From NCBI GenBank assembly GCA_038502055.1, contig JAXRKN010000044.1, forward strand, positions 8,130,501-8,194,500: DNA of 64,000 nucleotides, in the 5' to 3' direction. The position numbers and the translations under genes are program-made. The stretch is from Tanytarsus gracilentus. Its lineage: Eukaryota; Arthropoda; Insecta; Diptera; Chironomidae. Positions 12,529 to 23,015 of the stretch are shown here, piece by piece (positions within the stretch are counted from its first letter, which is position 1; each line of letters starts with the position of its first letter). The notes under the pieces are model-generated. The model worked only from the letters and a program-made list of their open reading frames with translations, ran no database searches and was not told where the DNA came from.

Positions 12529-13576
12529 ATGAAACTTTTGATTCTTTTAGCTGCGACTGTTGCGGTTGGTAAGAAAAGATAAAAACTTTAAAATATTTTG
12601 ACTAATTAAATTTTGTGTTAGCACTCGCCAACCCAATTGAGCCGTCGTTCGATGCATATCGTGACACGAGACTCTTGTTGAGCACTCGTCAAAATCGAGG
12701 CAATCCATATCGACTTCTTTTCCGTAATCAAGCAAATCTCGATGCGAGTCCCTACAATCCTAATCGACCAACTCGATTTTTAATCCACGGATGGTGGGAA
12801 GATGATACTTCTGACATCAGCACTGGAACTTCTGAGGAATTGCTTAATTATTATGACTTCAATGTGTAAGTAAAAAATCAATTAAAGAAAAATGAATAAT
12901 TTATTTTTTTAAACATCACAGAATTTTTGTTGATTGGTCTGAAGGTGCACAAACGATTAATTATATTGCAGCTGCTGGAAGAACAAGTACTGTAGGAAAT
13001 TTTGTCGGTTCTTATATAAATTGGCTTCGTGAGATTGGAAGAATTGACTTTAATCGTGTCAAAGTTATTGGATTTTCACTTGGTGCTCACATTGCTGGTT
13101 TTACTGGAAAAACAACCGGTGGTCAATTGCACTCTGTCATTGGATTAGATCCAGCAGGTCCATTGTTCCAAGAAAGAAATCCTGATGGAAGAATCGATGC
13201 TGGTGATGCTCGATATGTTGAATGCCTTCACACTAACGGACCCGGACTTTTACTCATTGGATTAGGAATCGGTGCACACATCTGTCAAGCTGATTTCTTC
13301 CCAAATGGCGGCGAAGATCAAAGAGGATGTTTGACAAACACTTGCTCACATCTTAGAGCTGTTCAATACTACATCGAGTCAATCATCAATAATGGCTTTC
13401 ACTCAGTAAGATGCACTTCAGTCGGTCAAGCAAATCGTGAAAATTGCAATAGCGGAGCCGGTTTCTGGCCATCAGGAGAGCTCACACCATCAAATCATGA
13501 TCTTAATCTTCGTGGAATTTTCCATTACACCACAAATCGAAATGCACCTTTTGCACAGGGTCCATTTAGAGGATAA
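12529..13576 (+). CDS. secreted lipase 2 (pancreatic lipase family)
   Basis: Exons 12529-12568, 12622-12865 and 12922-13576 give 312 residues; the introns are 53 and 56 bp. There is a signal peptide at residues 1-16, then the mature start NPIEPSFDAYRDTR. The triad Ser147 (GFSLGAH), Asp171 (GLDPAGP) and His238 (CSHLRAV) is intact. The protein is very close to lipase 1, with most differences in the loop after the nucleophile (TGKTTGGQLHS) and near the C terminus (NHDLNLRGIF). The start codon is set by the signal peptide and by the splice phase shared with all six paralogs. AATAAA occurs twice (13598, 13607). Only 162 bp separate its stop from the next start codon. Presumed extracellular digestive lipase; the substrate is not determined. 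Confidence 0.93.
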
Positions 13577-13646
13577 AAATTTTATGTGATTTTATTGAAT
13601 AAAGAAAATAAAGATTTTAATTCATTGAAGATTACCAAAAAAATTG

Positions 13647-13697
13647 GATAAGATAAAGTTTTGATTGTGATATTTTTAGACCTTTGGGAGTATAAAA
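13647..13697 (+). promoter_or_regulatory. promoter of lipase gene 3: GATA pair plus TATA box
   Basis: GATAAGATAA at 13647-13656 and TATAAAA at 13691 lie in nearly the same context as before lipase gene 2, including the downstream leader. This indicates that the promoter was duplicated together with the gene. Confidence 0.6.
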
Positions 13698-13738
13698 TGC
13701 GTTGCAGAGTTTCACTAAATTTTAGTAAGAGTGGAAAA

Positions 13739-14785
13739 ATGAAACTTTTGATTCTTTTAGCTGCGACTGTTGCGGTTGGTAAGAAAAGTCAAAAAAAATT
13801 TAAAAATATTTTTATTGACTTAATTCTATGAAAGCACTCGCCAATCCAATTGAACCAACATTTGATGCCTATCGTGACACGAGACTCTTGTTGAGCACTC
13901 GTCAAAACCGAAACAATCCTTATCCGCTTCTCTTCCGAAATCAAGCGAATCTCGATGCGAGTCCTTACAATCCTAATAGACCAACCCGATTTTTAATTCA
14001 CGGATGGTGGGAAGATGACACTTCTGATATCAGTGTTGGAACTTCTGAGGAATTGCTTGACTATTACGACTTCAATGTGTAATTTAAAATTATTTATTCA
14101 TAGTTAATTGATAAAATTTTAAATTCACAGCATTCTCGTTGATTGGTCGGAGGGTTCACAAACTATAAATTATATTGCAGCTGCTGGTCGAGTTAGTGCT
14201 ATTGGAAATTTTGCTGGGTCATACTTGAACTGGTTGAGTGAGATTGGAAGAGTTGACTTCAATCGTGTCAAAGTTATTGGATTTTCACTTGGTGCTCACA
14301 TCGCTGGTTTTGTTGGAAAATCAACTTTCCGTCAAATACACACAATTATTGGATTAGATCCAGCAGGTCCATTGTTTCAAGAAAGAAATCCCGATGGAAG
14401 GATCGATGCTGGTGATGCTCAATACGTCGAATGTCTTCACACAAACGGACCCGGACTTTTACTTATTGGAGCTGGAATCGGTGCTCACATTTGTCATGCT
14501 GACTTCTTTCCTAATGGTGGTGAAGATCAAAGAGGTTGTTTGACAAACACTTGCTCACATCTTAGAGCTGTTCAATACTACATCGAGTCAATCATCAACA
14601 ATGGATTTCACTCAGTAAGATGCACTTCAGTCGGTCAAGCAAATCGTGAAAATTGCAGTGGCGGAGGAGATTTTTGGCCATCAGGCGAACTCACACCATC
14701 AAATCACGATCTTCGACTTCGCGGCATTTTCCATTACACTACAAATCGCAATTCTCCTTTTGCTAGAGGTCCGTTTAGAGGATAA
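13739..14785 (+). CDS. secreted lipase 3 (pancreatic lipase family)
   Basis: Exons 13739-13778, 13835-14078 and 14131-14785 give 312 residues; the introns are 56 and 52 bp. The first acceptor (CTATGAAAG) has a poor pyrimidine tract but is the only site that keeps frame and aligns with the paralogs. Signal peptide, HGWW, Ser147, Asp171 and His238 are all present. Exon 3 is mixed in character: it keeps array-1/2 features but also has VGKSTFRQIHT and GAHICHADFF, the latter a Gln-to-His change unique among the six. AATAAA (14851) lies only 10 bp from the GATA site of the next gene, so terminator and downstream promoter nearly overlap. Presumed secreted lipase. Confidence 0.92.
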
Positions 14786-14860
14786 ATTTTTGTTGTGTTT
14801 TTTATCATGCCGAGAGGCGTGAAAAGATTTTAATCCCTCTGGAATTAATCAATAAAATTT

Positions 14861-14911
14861 TGATAAGATAAAACTTCAATTGTGTTCTTAAGTCACACGC
14901 AAGGTATAAAA
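14861..14911 (+). promoter_or_regulatory. promoter of lipase gene 4: GATA pair plus TATA box
   Basis: TGATAAGATAA (14861-14871) begins about 75 bp after the stop of lipase 3 and 5 bp after its AATAAA. TATAAA follows at 14905 and the start codon is at 14968. The block is nearly identical to 16097-16147. Confidence 0.6.
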
Positions 14912-14967
14912 AGCCAAGCGAAGGTTCAAATTATTTTAGTTTGGAAATTAATCTTTTAAACAAAAGA

Positions 14968-16021
14968 ATGAAGTTTCTGGTTTTCCTTTCAGCGACGATT
15001 GCTGTTGGTAAGAAAAAATAAAATATTTAAAGAGTTTTAAATACCAGCAAATTTTTTAGCACTCGCCACTCCGATCGAGCCGATTGAGCCAACATTCGAT
15101 GCATATCGTGACACGAGACTCTTGTTGAGCACTCGTCAAAACCGAGGCAATCCATATCAGCTTCTTTTCCGTAATCAAGGAAATCTTGATGGAAGTCCTT
15201 TCAACCCCAATCGACCAACTCGAGTTTTAGTTCACGGATGGTGGGAAGATGACACTTCTGACATCAGTGTTGGAACTTCTGAAGAATTGCTTAATTATTA
15301 TGACTTCAATATGTAAGTAATTAAAATTATGAAAATAATTTCTTAATCTAACCCAACATTTTCTAGAATTTTTGTTGATTGGTCAGTGGGCTCACAAACG
15401 ATCAATTATATCGGTGCCGCTAATCGTGTGAGTACTGTTGGAAATTTTGCTGGTTCATACTTAAATTGGCTTCGTGAGATTGGAAGAGTTGACTTCAATC
15501 GTGTCAAAGTTATTGGATTTTCACTTGGTGCTCACATTGCTGGTTTTATTGGCAAAAATACAGGAAGCCAAATTCATACCATCATTGGATTAGATCCAGC
15601 AGGTCCATTGTTCCAAGAAAGAAATCCTGATGGAAGAATCGATGCTGGTGATGCTCAATACGTCGAATGTCTTCACACAAACGGACCCGGACTTTTACTC
15701 ATTGGAGCTGGAATTGGTGCACACATCTGTCAAGCTGATTTCTTCCCAAATGGCGGCGAAGATCAAAGAGGATGTTTAACAAATACTTGTTCACATCTTA
15801 GAGCTGTTCAATACTATATCGAGTCAATCATCAACAATGGATTCCATTCAGTGAGATGCGACACAGTTCGTCAAGCAAATCGTGAAAATTGCAACGGTGG
15901 TGGAGGTTTTTATCCATCAGGCGAACTCACACCATCAAATCACGATCTTCGACTTCGCGGCATTTTCCATTATACTACAAATCGCAATGCTCCTTTTGCT
16001 AGAGGTCCGTTTAGAGGATAA
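14968..16021 (+). CDS. secreted lipase 4 (pancreatic lipase family)
   Basis: Exons 14968-15007, 15060-15312 and 15367-16021 give 315 residues; the introns are 52 and 54 bp. Exon 2 is 9 bp longer than in lipases 1-3 because the mature N terminus carries a doubled EPIEP motif (ATPIEPIEP). The triad is therefore Ser150, Asp174 and His241, in the same motifs. Lipases 4, 5 and 6 share this insertion, VGSQTINYIGAANRVS-type exon 3 starts and YPSGELTPSNHD near the end, defining a second subgroup. AATAAA is at 16087. The 182-bp spacer to the next start codon is almost the same length as the spacer before this gene. Presumed secreted lipase. Confidence 0.93.
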
Positions 16022-16096
16022 ATTTTTGTTGTGTTTTTTATCATGCCGAGAGGCGAGAAAAGATTTTAATCCCTCTGGAATTAATCAATAAAATTT

Positions 16097-16147
16097 TGAT
16101 AAGATAAAACTTCAATTGTGTTCTTAAGCCACACGCAAGGTATAAAA
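16097..16147 (+). promoter_or_regulatory. promoter of lipase gene 5: GATA pair plus TATA box
   Basis: TGATAAGATAA at 16097-16107 and TATAAAA at 16141 precede the start codon at 16204. The block directly follows the polyadenylation signal of lipase 4 (16087-16092). Confidence 0.6.
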
Positions 16148-16203
16148 AGCCAAGCAAAGGTTCAAATTATTTTAGTTTGGAAATTAATCTTTTAAACAAA
16201 AGA

Positions 16204-17260
16204 ATGAAGTTTCTGGTTCTCCTTTCAGCGACTTTTGCTGTTGGTAAGCAAAAATAAAATATTTAAAGAGTTTTAAATACCAGCAAGTTTTTTTAGCACT
16301 CGCCACTCCGATCGAGCCAATTGAGCCAACATTCGATGCCTATCGTGACACGAGACTCTTGTTGAGCACTCGTCAAAATCGAGGCAATCCATATCAGCTT
16401 CTCTTCCGTAATCAAGGAAATCTCGATGGAAGTCCTTACAACCCTAATAGACCCACTCGATTTTTAGTTCATGGATGGTGGGAAGATGACACTTCTGACA
16501 TCAGTGTTGGAACTTCTGAAGAATTACTTAATTATTATGACTTCAATATGTAAGAAATTAAAATTATGAAAAAATTATTTTTTAACTTTGAAAAACAATT
16601 TCTAGAATTTTTGTTGATTGGTCAGTGGGCTCACAAACAATTAATTATATCGGCGCCGCTAATCGTGTGAGCAGTGTTGGAAATTTTGCTGGTTCATACT
16701 TAAATTGGCTTCGTGAGATTGGAAGAGTTGACTTCAATCGTGTCAAAGTTATTGGATTTTCTCTTGGTGCTCACATCGCTGGTTTTATTGGTAAAACCAC
16801 AGGAAGTCAATTGCACTCTGTCATTGGATTAGATCCAGCAGGTCCATTGTTCCAAGAAAGAAATCCTGATGGAAGAATCGATGCTGGTGATGCTCAATAC
16901 GTCGAATGTCTTCACACTAACGGACCCGGACTTTTACTTATTGGAGCTGGAATTGGTGCACACATCTGTCAAGCCGATTTCTTCCCAAATGGCGGCGAAG
17001 ATCAAAGAGGATGTTTGACAAATACTTGTTCACATCTTAGAGCTGTTCAATACTACATTGAGTCAATCATCAACAATGGATTCCATTCAGTGAGATGCGA
17101 CACAGTTCGTCAAGCAAATCGTGAAAATTGCAACGGTGGTGGAGGTTTTTATCCATCAGGCGAACTCACACCATCAAATCACGATCTTCAACTTCGCGGA
17201 ATTTTCCATTACACTACAAACCGAAATGCTCCTTTTGCTCAAGGTCCTTTCAGACAATAA
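16204..17260 (+). CDS. secreted lipase 5 (pancreatic lipase family)
   Basis: Exons 16204-16243, 16297-16549 and 16606-17260 give 315 residues; the introns are 53 and 56 bp. Signal peptide, doubled EPIEP, HGWW and the triad Ser150, Asp174 and His241 are intact. It is the closest relative of lipase 4, but its segment after the nucleophile (TGSQLHSVIGLDP) matches lipase 1 instead of lipase 4, suggesting gene conversion within the array. The C terminus is FRQ where others have FRG or FRT. AATAAA is at 17309. This is the last plus-strand member; what follows looks like a decayed promoter and not another gene. Confidence 0.93.
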
Positions 17261-17347
17261 ATGTATAAATCATAATCTTTATCTGACCGGTAAATGACTT
17301 CAAAGACCAATAAATTTTTAATTATCAAAAGCATCAATCTGATTTTT

Positions 17348-17400
17348 GATTAGATAAAAAACACGTGCAGCACTTGTGATAACACGATCATAAATAAATC
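17348..17400 (+). promoter_or_regulatory. possible relict lipase promoter
   Basis: GATTAGATAAAAAA (about 17348-17361) and a TATA-like CATAAATAAA (about 17390) lie at about the same distances from the preceding stop codon as the functional promoters in the array. No lipase exon follows. It may be the remains of a sixth plus-strand unit, or chance in AT-rich DNA. Confidence 0.25.
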
Positions 17401-17501
17401 AAAGTGAATTTTTAAAGCTGTCAAAAAATTGATTTCACTTAATAAAATCTGATTAGGTCAATTGTTAAAATTTCGTTTCAACTTTGTAGCATTTTTTTAC
17501 A

Positions 17502-17693
17502 TTAGAAAATGTCGTAATTCACCAAGTCATTCACTTGAGGTCCGCTCCCACTTAAATATTTTTCATCGATAAATTTTTTTAATCTTATCATTAAAGCTTC
17601 CGCCTTGCATGGCGCGAAATTTGCTCGTAAGTATTCATCAAAACAAAGTTTTATCGCCGAAAAAGAATTAGACATCGCGGGGTTTTCAGTCAT
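17502..17693 (-). CDS. small unrecognised ORF, possibly a terminal exon
   Basis: A 63-codon frame starts MTENPAMSNSFSAIKLCF and ends LVNYDIF. It stands out from the chance frames around it by balanced amino-acid use (few Lys/Phe/Asn runs) and a predicted amphipathic helical middle (KAEALMIRLKKFIDEKY). The frame stays open for ten codons upstream of the ATG, to a stop next to a CAG that could be a splice acceptor (about 17725), so it may be the last exon of a longer minus-strand gene. No upstream exon, signal peptide, membrane helix or known domain was identified. Function unknown. Confidence 0.35.
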   Translation of the reverse strand: MTENPAMSNSFSAIKLCFDEYLRANFAPCKAEALMIRLKKFIDEKYLSGSGPQVNDLVNYDIF

Positions 17694-17723
17694 AAAACTT
17701 TCGATAAGATAAAAGCGTCTGGT

Positions 17724-18895
17724 TTATGTGGAGCTTACTAGAAGAAATTGATTGGGAGTTCCCTAATTAAAAAATTCCGGTTTTTTGTTCACATTTTAGT
17801 ACTTAAAAATAAAGACTTTCGCATTCGCTCTAAAAGTAAAATTAATTTCACCATGAAAACTCATGTCTTGACAGCAGAGAGATTTATGCCGCACATATGT
17901 GGAGGAATTTTCATGAAGATGCGCATGAATAATTTTCTTGTTAGAATTCATTAGATTAAAGGCAACATGAGTTATGGCATTTAAAATTATCTCCATAGAC
18001 GAAATCTTCAAGCTTTGAATAAAGGTTAATAATATGAAGAATAATTTGTGGAGGGGTTGTTTGAAAATTACGTAACGTATATGCAAAATATGCGAAAATA
18101 CGACCATATTTATTCACATGCGGAATGTAATCGCATATAATTTTTGCATGTTTTCCGCATGCATTCGCAAGCATCTTCTGTATCGTTAGTTCTAAAAAAT
18201 AATTTAACATGACCTAAATTTTAATCAAACTCCAATTCAATACGAAAGAGTTCACCTGCCTTCGCATATTCATCATAAAAATAGAAATTTTCCGGTTTTC
18301 ATCCCAAACATGTTACTCACAATGAAATTAAATCAATGAGATTTCCGTTGCTTTCTTCCTCATGCTTTTCATCGCAAAAAGGAAAAATGAAAGAGAGAGA
18401 GAGAGAAAAGATTAAATCCCATATATGAAAAGAAGAAAAGTTGAATAGAATTTTTCTCCTTTGTTAAATTTTCACATGTGTGTCTGTGCTATCTTCTCAA
18501 CAGTGTAGGAGGGTTGTAATAACCTGTACATTCCATTTTAATCTGCTCGTTTTAACAGAAAATGTATTTAATGGAAAAGAATGAACATGAGAGAGAAAAA
18601 TCTCATTAAAAATATGAATGCATCAATCTTGTTGTAAGAGGATTCAGTACTTATAATTTTCTGCTGGTTGTGGTTCGTTGCCATAGTTAATTAATTGTGC
18701 AATGATTTTTCATCTGTCAGAGAACAAGTTCTTTATAGTTAATTTTCTTTGAGAGTGCACCTTTAAACGTGCATTGTGTTTTATTTTTAGGGGTTTCAGA
18801 TTTTAAGGGAAGACATTCATTAATTATGGAATGAATTAAAGTGGTATTTAGTACAGGATAAAATAATACAAAGTTTAAATACAATTTAATGAAAG
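17724..18895. other. gene-free spacer between lipases 5 and 6
   Basis: No supported exon. Overlapping short frames on both strands (17748-18210) look like chance. A short GA-dinucleotide run lies near 18390-18406. Confidence 0.5.
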
Positions 18896-18917
18896 AATTT
18901 ATTTAATTAAATTTGTT

Positions 18918-19972
18918 TTATCCTCTAAATGGACCTCGAGCAAAAGGAGCATTGCGATTTGTGCTGTAGTGGAAAATTCCACTAAGTTTAAGATCGTGAT
19001 TTGATGGTGTGAGTTCGCCTGATGGATAAAAACCTCCTTCACCACTGCAATTTTCACGATTTGCATCACGAACTGAATTACATCTCACTGAGTGGAATCC
19101 ATTGTTGATGATTGACTCGATATATAATGTTACGGCTCTATTATGTGAGCAACTATCGAAAAAGCAGCCTGGTTGGTCTTGACCGCCATTTGGGAAGAAG
19201 TCAGCTTGGCAAATGTGAGCACCGAAACCAGCTCCTGGATTCAAAAGTCCGGGCCCGTTTGAATGAAGACATTCGACGTATTGAGCATCACCAGCATCGA
19301 TTCTTCCATCAGGATTTCTTTCTTGGAACAATGGACCTGCTGGATCTAATCCAATGATGGTATGAATTTGGCTTCCTGTATTTTTGCCAACAAAACCAGC
19401 GATGTGAGCACCAAGTGAGAATCCAATAACTTTGACACGATTGAAGTCAACTCTTCCAATCTCACGAAGCCAATTCAAGTACGAGGCTGCAAAAAATCCA
19501 ACAGTGCTCACACGATTAGCGGCGCCGATATAATTAATTGTTTGAGAGCCTTCAGACCAATCAACGAAAATTCTAGAAAATGTTGGGTTAGATTAAAAAA
19601 TTATTTTCATAATTTTAATTACTTACATATTGAAGTCATAATAATTAAGCAATTCTTCAGAAGTTCCAACACTGATGTCAGAAGTGTCATCTTCCCACCA
19701 TCCGTGAATTAAAAATCGAGTTGGTTTGTTAGGGTTGAAAGGACTGCCATCGAGATTTCCTTGATTACGGAAGAGAAGTCGATATGGATTGCCTCGATTT
19801 TGACGAGTGCTCAACAAGAGTCTCGTGTCACGATAGGCATCGAACGACGGCTCAATTGGCTCGATTGGGTTGGCAAGAACTGAAAAAAATTTGCTCGTAT
19901 TTAAAACTCTTTAAATATTTTATTTTTCTTACCAAAAGCAAAAGTCGCTGCTAAAACAATTATAAACTTCAT
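18918..19972 (-). CDS. secreted lipase 6, inverted and more divergent
   Basis: On the minus strand the exons are 19972-19933, 19879-19627 and 19572-18918, giving 315 residues with introns of 53 and 54 bp, the same architecture as the plus-strand array. The signal peptide starts MKFIIVLAATFAF and the mature part has the doubled EPIEP of lipases 4 and 5. The triad Ser150 (GFSLGAH), Asp174 (GLDPAGP) and His241 (CSHNRAV) is intact. It differs from all others around the lid and disulphide region: GLLNPGAGFGAH replaces GLLLIGAGIGAH, and QPGCFFDSCSHNRAVTLY replaces RGCLTNTCSHLRAVQYY. This could change substrate preference. The polyadenylation signal is about 18898-18903. It is separated from lipase 5 by about 1.6 kb and faces it convergently. 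Confidence 0.93.
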
Positions 19973-20011
19973 TTTCCAAATTCCACTGATCTCTGTCACA
20001 TTTTTACCCAC

Positions 20012-20034
20012 TTTTATATACACTTTTGTTATCA
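20012..20034 (-). promoter_or_regulatory. promoter of lipase gene 6: TATA box and GATA site
   Basis: On the minus strand TATATAAAAG (about 20020-20012) lies 40 bp upstream of the start codon, with TGATAA (20034-20029) 9 bp further up. This is the same element order as in the plus-strand array, at tighter spacing. Confidence 0.55.
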
Positions 20035-20629
20035 GATGATAAATTTTTCAAAAATTAAGGCGGAGTTTCATAAAATTATTTTGTTATCAATTTTATTTTA
20101 TTTTATCAATTAATGTGAGGGTTTTTTTGTCAATTTCTTAGGAATTTTTCTAGACTGTCCTGGGTTTTTACGAATCATCTGACTGTCGCTGTCCAAATTA
20201 TATCTTGAATTATTCTTTACATAATTTTCGAATTATAATTCAAAACTTTTTTATTTAAAACTAACTAAGGGAGAAATTTTAGATTTTTTTTTTAATTTTT
20301 TGAAAAATAATAAAAATTAAAATTTTTTCTTCAAATGATTATCTAACTAATTACTTTCACAAATTTTCGTTTTGACTGCGTTTAAGACAACCACTAATTA
20401 ACTTTTTTAATTTCATCAAAATCGTAACTAATTGTTTAGAGTTAGATTAGATTAAATTCGTTAAAAACTGATTAAGTCTCGTGGCATTGAATCGGAAATG
20501 ATGATGTTTTTTAAAAAATCATACGACATCGTATGACAAAAAATCTTTTGTTTTGGATTTTCATCGTCACGGGTTTGCGCTTTTAAGTAGTTTTATTTTT
20601 TTACTCTAGTATCTAAAAACATTAATAAT

Positions 20630-22100
20630 TAATTTTTGATCATTCTTGCACATGATGAATGGAACCGACAATTATTATTACAAGTTTTGTGTGTTATTAA
20701 ACTAAATTAATGTATCGAGTGTCATGTGGGAGTTTTACATGAGTTAACTTGTTGCTTTATAAATAATTTAAGTGTTTTATGATGAGGAAGGAAAAAAATA
20801 TTTTCTTTTTATAAAGGTGAAAATGGACTCGATGATTAAGCAGAAAATTTTCTAAATGCAAAACTCCCACAAATAAGTTTCAATGACTTTGTAGAAAAAA
20901 GTATTTAATAAAAGTCAATGACTGAAAGATTTTCCTCAAATCTGAAGAAGAAAAATCGATTTTCAAAGAAGCTCTCGAGAATTATTTGTAAAAAAATAAA
21001 AGTAAACGACACATCTAGCATGTTGCTGATATTCGATACTCATTATTACTTAAGGGAATTCTTTTCAGCTGAGAGTGAGCTCAATTACAGCATCAGTAAA
21101 TATTTTTATGATTCATGTAACGTTTTATTGTGTATCGAAATATATTTTGAGATAAATTTGCTGATATCGAGTGCGATTGCCTTGTGAGCTCCTTTTCACA
21201 TATCCGAAAGCGATGATGAATATTTTATGAATTTAAACGTGCGTGTGTGGCAGCTTTTCTTGCTTCCATCACGAATTTGATTTTACATCAGGAAATCCCG
21301 CAAGAGATTACGAAACTCACGTCAAATTTTTAGTATATTTGATGTATAAAAAGTTTTAAAGAATAAAAAGTGAGTGATGATAAAAAAAAGAATTGAAAGT
21401 TGACTAGATTAAAATTTATTTATTTTCTGAATTTTTCTAACTGGTCGAACATAAAAATATAAAAATGATTTTTTGTCACCTACAAAATCAATTTCACGAT
21501 CAATTAATCATAAATAAACTGATTTCATAGATGTGATATCGAAAATGCATCAAACTTAATTTTCTTTTAATGTTCGTTTTCCGTTTTTTCCCATTTTCAT
21601 TTACTTTTCTTTCACCCCAGCTAAAAAAATGTCTGCAGGCGATAAAGAAGTCGGTAATTTTCTGTTTTTCAACAAATGAAAGGATTTTTGTGCAAACAGT
21701 CGAGAAATAACTCAAACAACACAGAATTGAGCGATGTCATGCAGCCACAAAATTGAGTTTGGTGTAAAAGTGAAAGAATCAAAATTGATTAAGTGAATTT
21801 TTCACCTCTCTCGAGTCAACTCATAATTGTGTGTTAATGTTACGAAGGAAATTTATTTGTTTTCAAGTTCTGACAGTCCACAACCAAGAAGTGGGTCGAA
21901 AACTTTTTCAAGTCATTCATAATTTCCCCAAAAATGAAACAAAACGGAAGAAAAAAATTATTCGAGGGGACAAAAAAAATTAAATGAGCAGTTTGTGTGA
22001 CATCCAGCATGGACTGGAAGGAGGAAAAAATTATTTTTCTGCTGCGTCAGACTTTATCGATCAAAAAAAATGATTTTAATTTTCATGCAGGAACTTGAAG
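20630..22100 (+). repeat. inverted repeat, left arm (1.45 kb)
   Basis: The reverse complement of this segment matches 31880-33315 almost throughout, with scattered substitutions and small indels. A 71-codon frame shared by both arms differs at only a few residues. The two arms flank the convergent elongase-like genes. No coding function is evident: the shared frame is not recognisable and is probably passive. The arm begins about 660 bp upstream of lipase 6 and ends about 0.9 kb before the plus-strand elongase-like gene. Confidence 0.88.
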
Positions 22101-23015
22101 GCAAAACTTGAGAGCTTTATCTTGATGAGTGATGATGAGAGATTTTAATTTCAAGTCACTGCCACATGCCGTCTCACATAAAATAAATTGCGACGAAATT
22201 TGAATTAATTCAAGATTTTTAATTAACGAACGGAAAAAAGTTTTCCTATGCAGAAAATGAAAAACTTTCCAAAAATTTATGCAAATTTTATTTTAATTAA
22301 AACTATTCTTCTCAATTTTTAGAGCTGAATGATGTTTGAAATTCAGTTTTGTTTTCTGAATGTTTAAATTTTCACTTAAATGACCAATTTTGCACTATTT
22401 TTAAACAGACAACTGCTGTTGTATAATTGCAATGCAACGATCAATGTCTGCACGTAAAAGGACGAATGCGAATGTAAACAATCTGAGAGAAATTAATAAT
22501 TGCTAAACTTGTTGAGTTACGTGCTTAAAGTTGCCCTTGAATTGCGTCCAGAAAAACAAGAATTTTCAGATGAAGGTCAAAAGTGTTGATATGCTTGACA
22601 ACTTTCATTTGATAATGAATTGTTTAAATAAAAAATTTAAAAATATTTTTATTTTTCAACAAATATTTCCGTAAATAAAAATAAAGTAAAATTTATATAA
22701 CGTCCGAGTTCAAAGAAACTTTTATGCCGATTATCTTTCATGCCCTTGAAAAAGTGCTTTAACACTCAACAATGAAGAACATTAAATATTTTTTGTCCTC
22801 AAACCGGTTTAAAGATGCAAAACTGACCTTCGATATGCGACGAAAACAGTTCAATTTAATTCTGCAAAAAGTGCACGCAATGATGCCCATGAAGTGAAAG
22901 TAAAATAACTTAAAGACTTGCCAAAATGTTATTAAGTTCCCTCGATCGTGCTTAAATGCACTTTTAGTTTATTTTCATCTCTTGAAGCGATCACATCGGG
23001 TTTAAAAAAATTAAA

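Noticed and set aside
21500..21715. 71-codon frame conserved in both inverted-repeat arms (also 32254-32469)
   Set aside because: Its conservation follows from the near-identity of the arms as DNA; substitutions show no preference for silent positions and no family is recognised.
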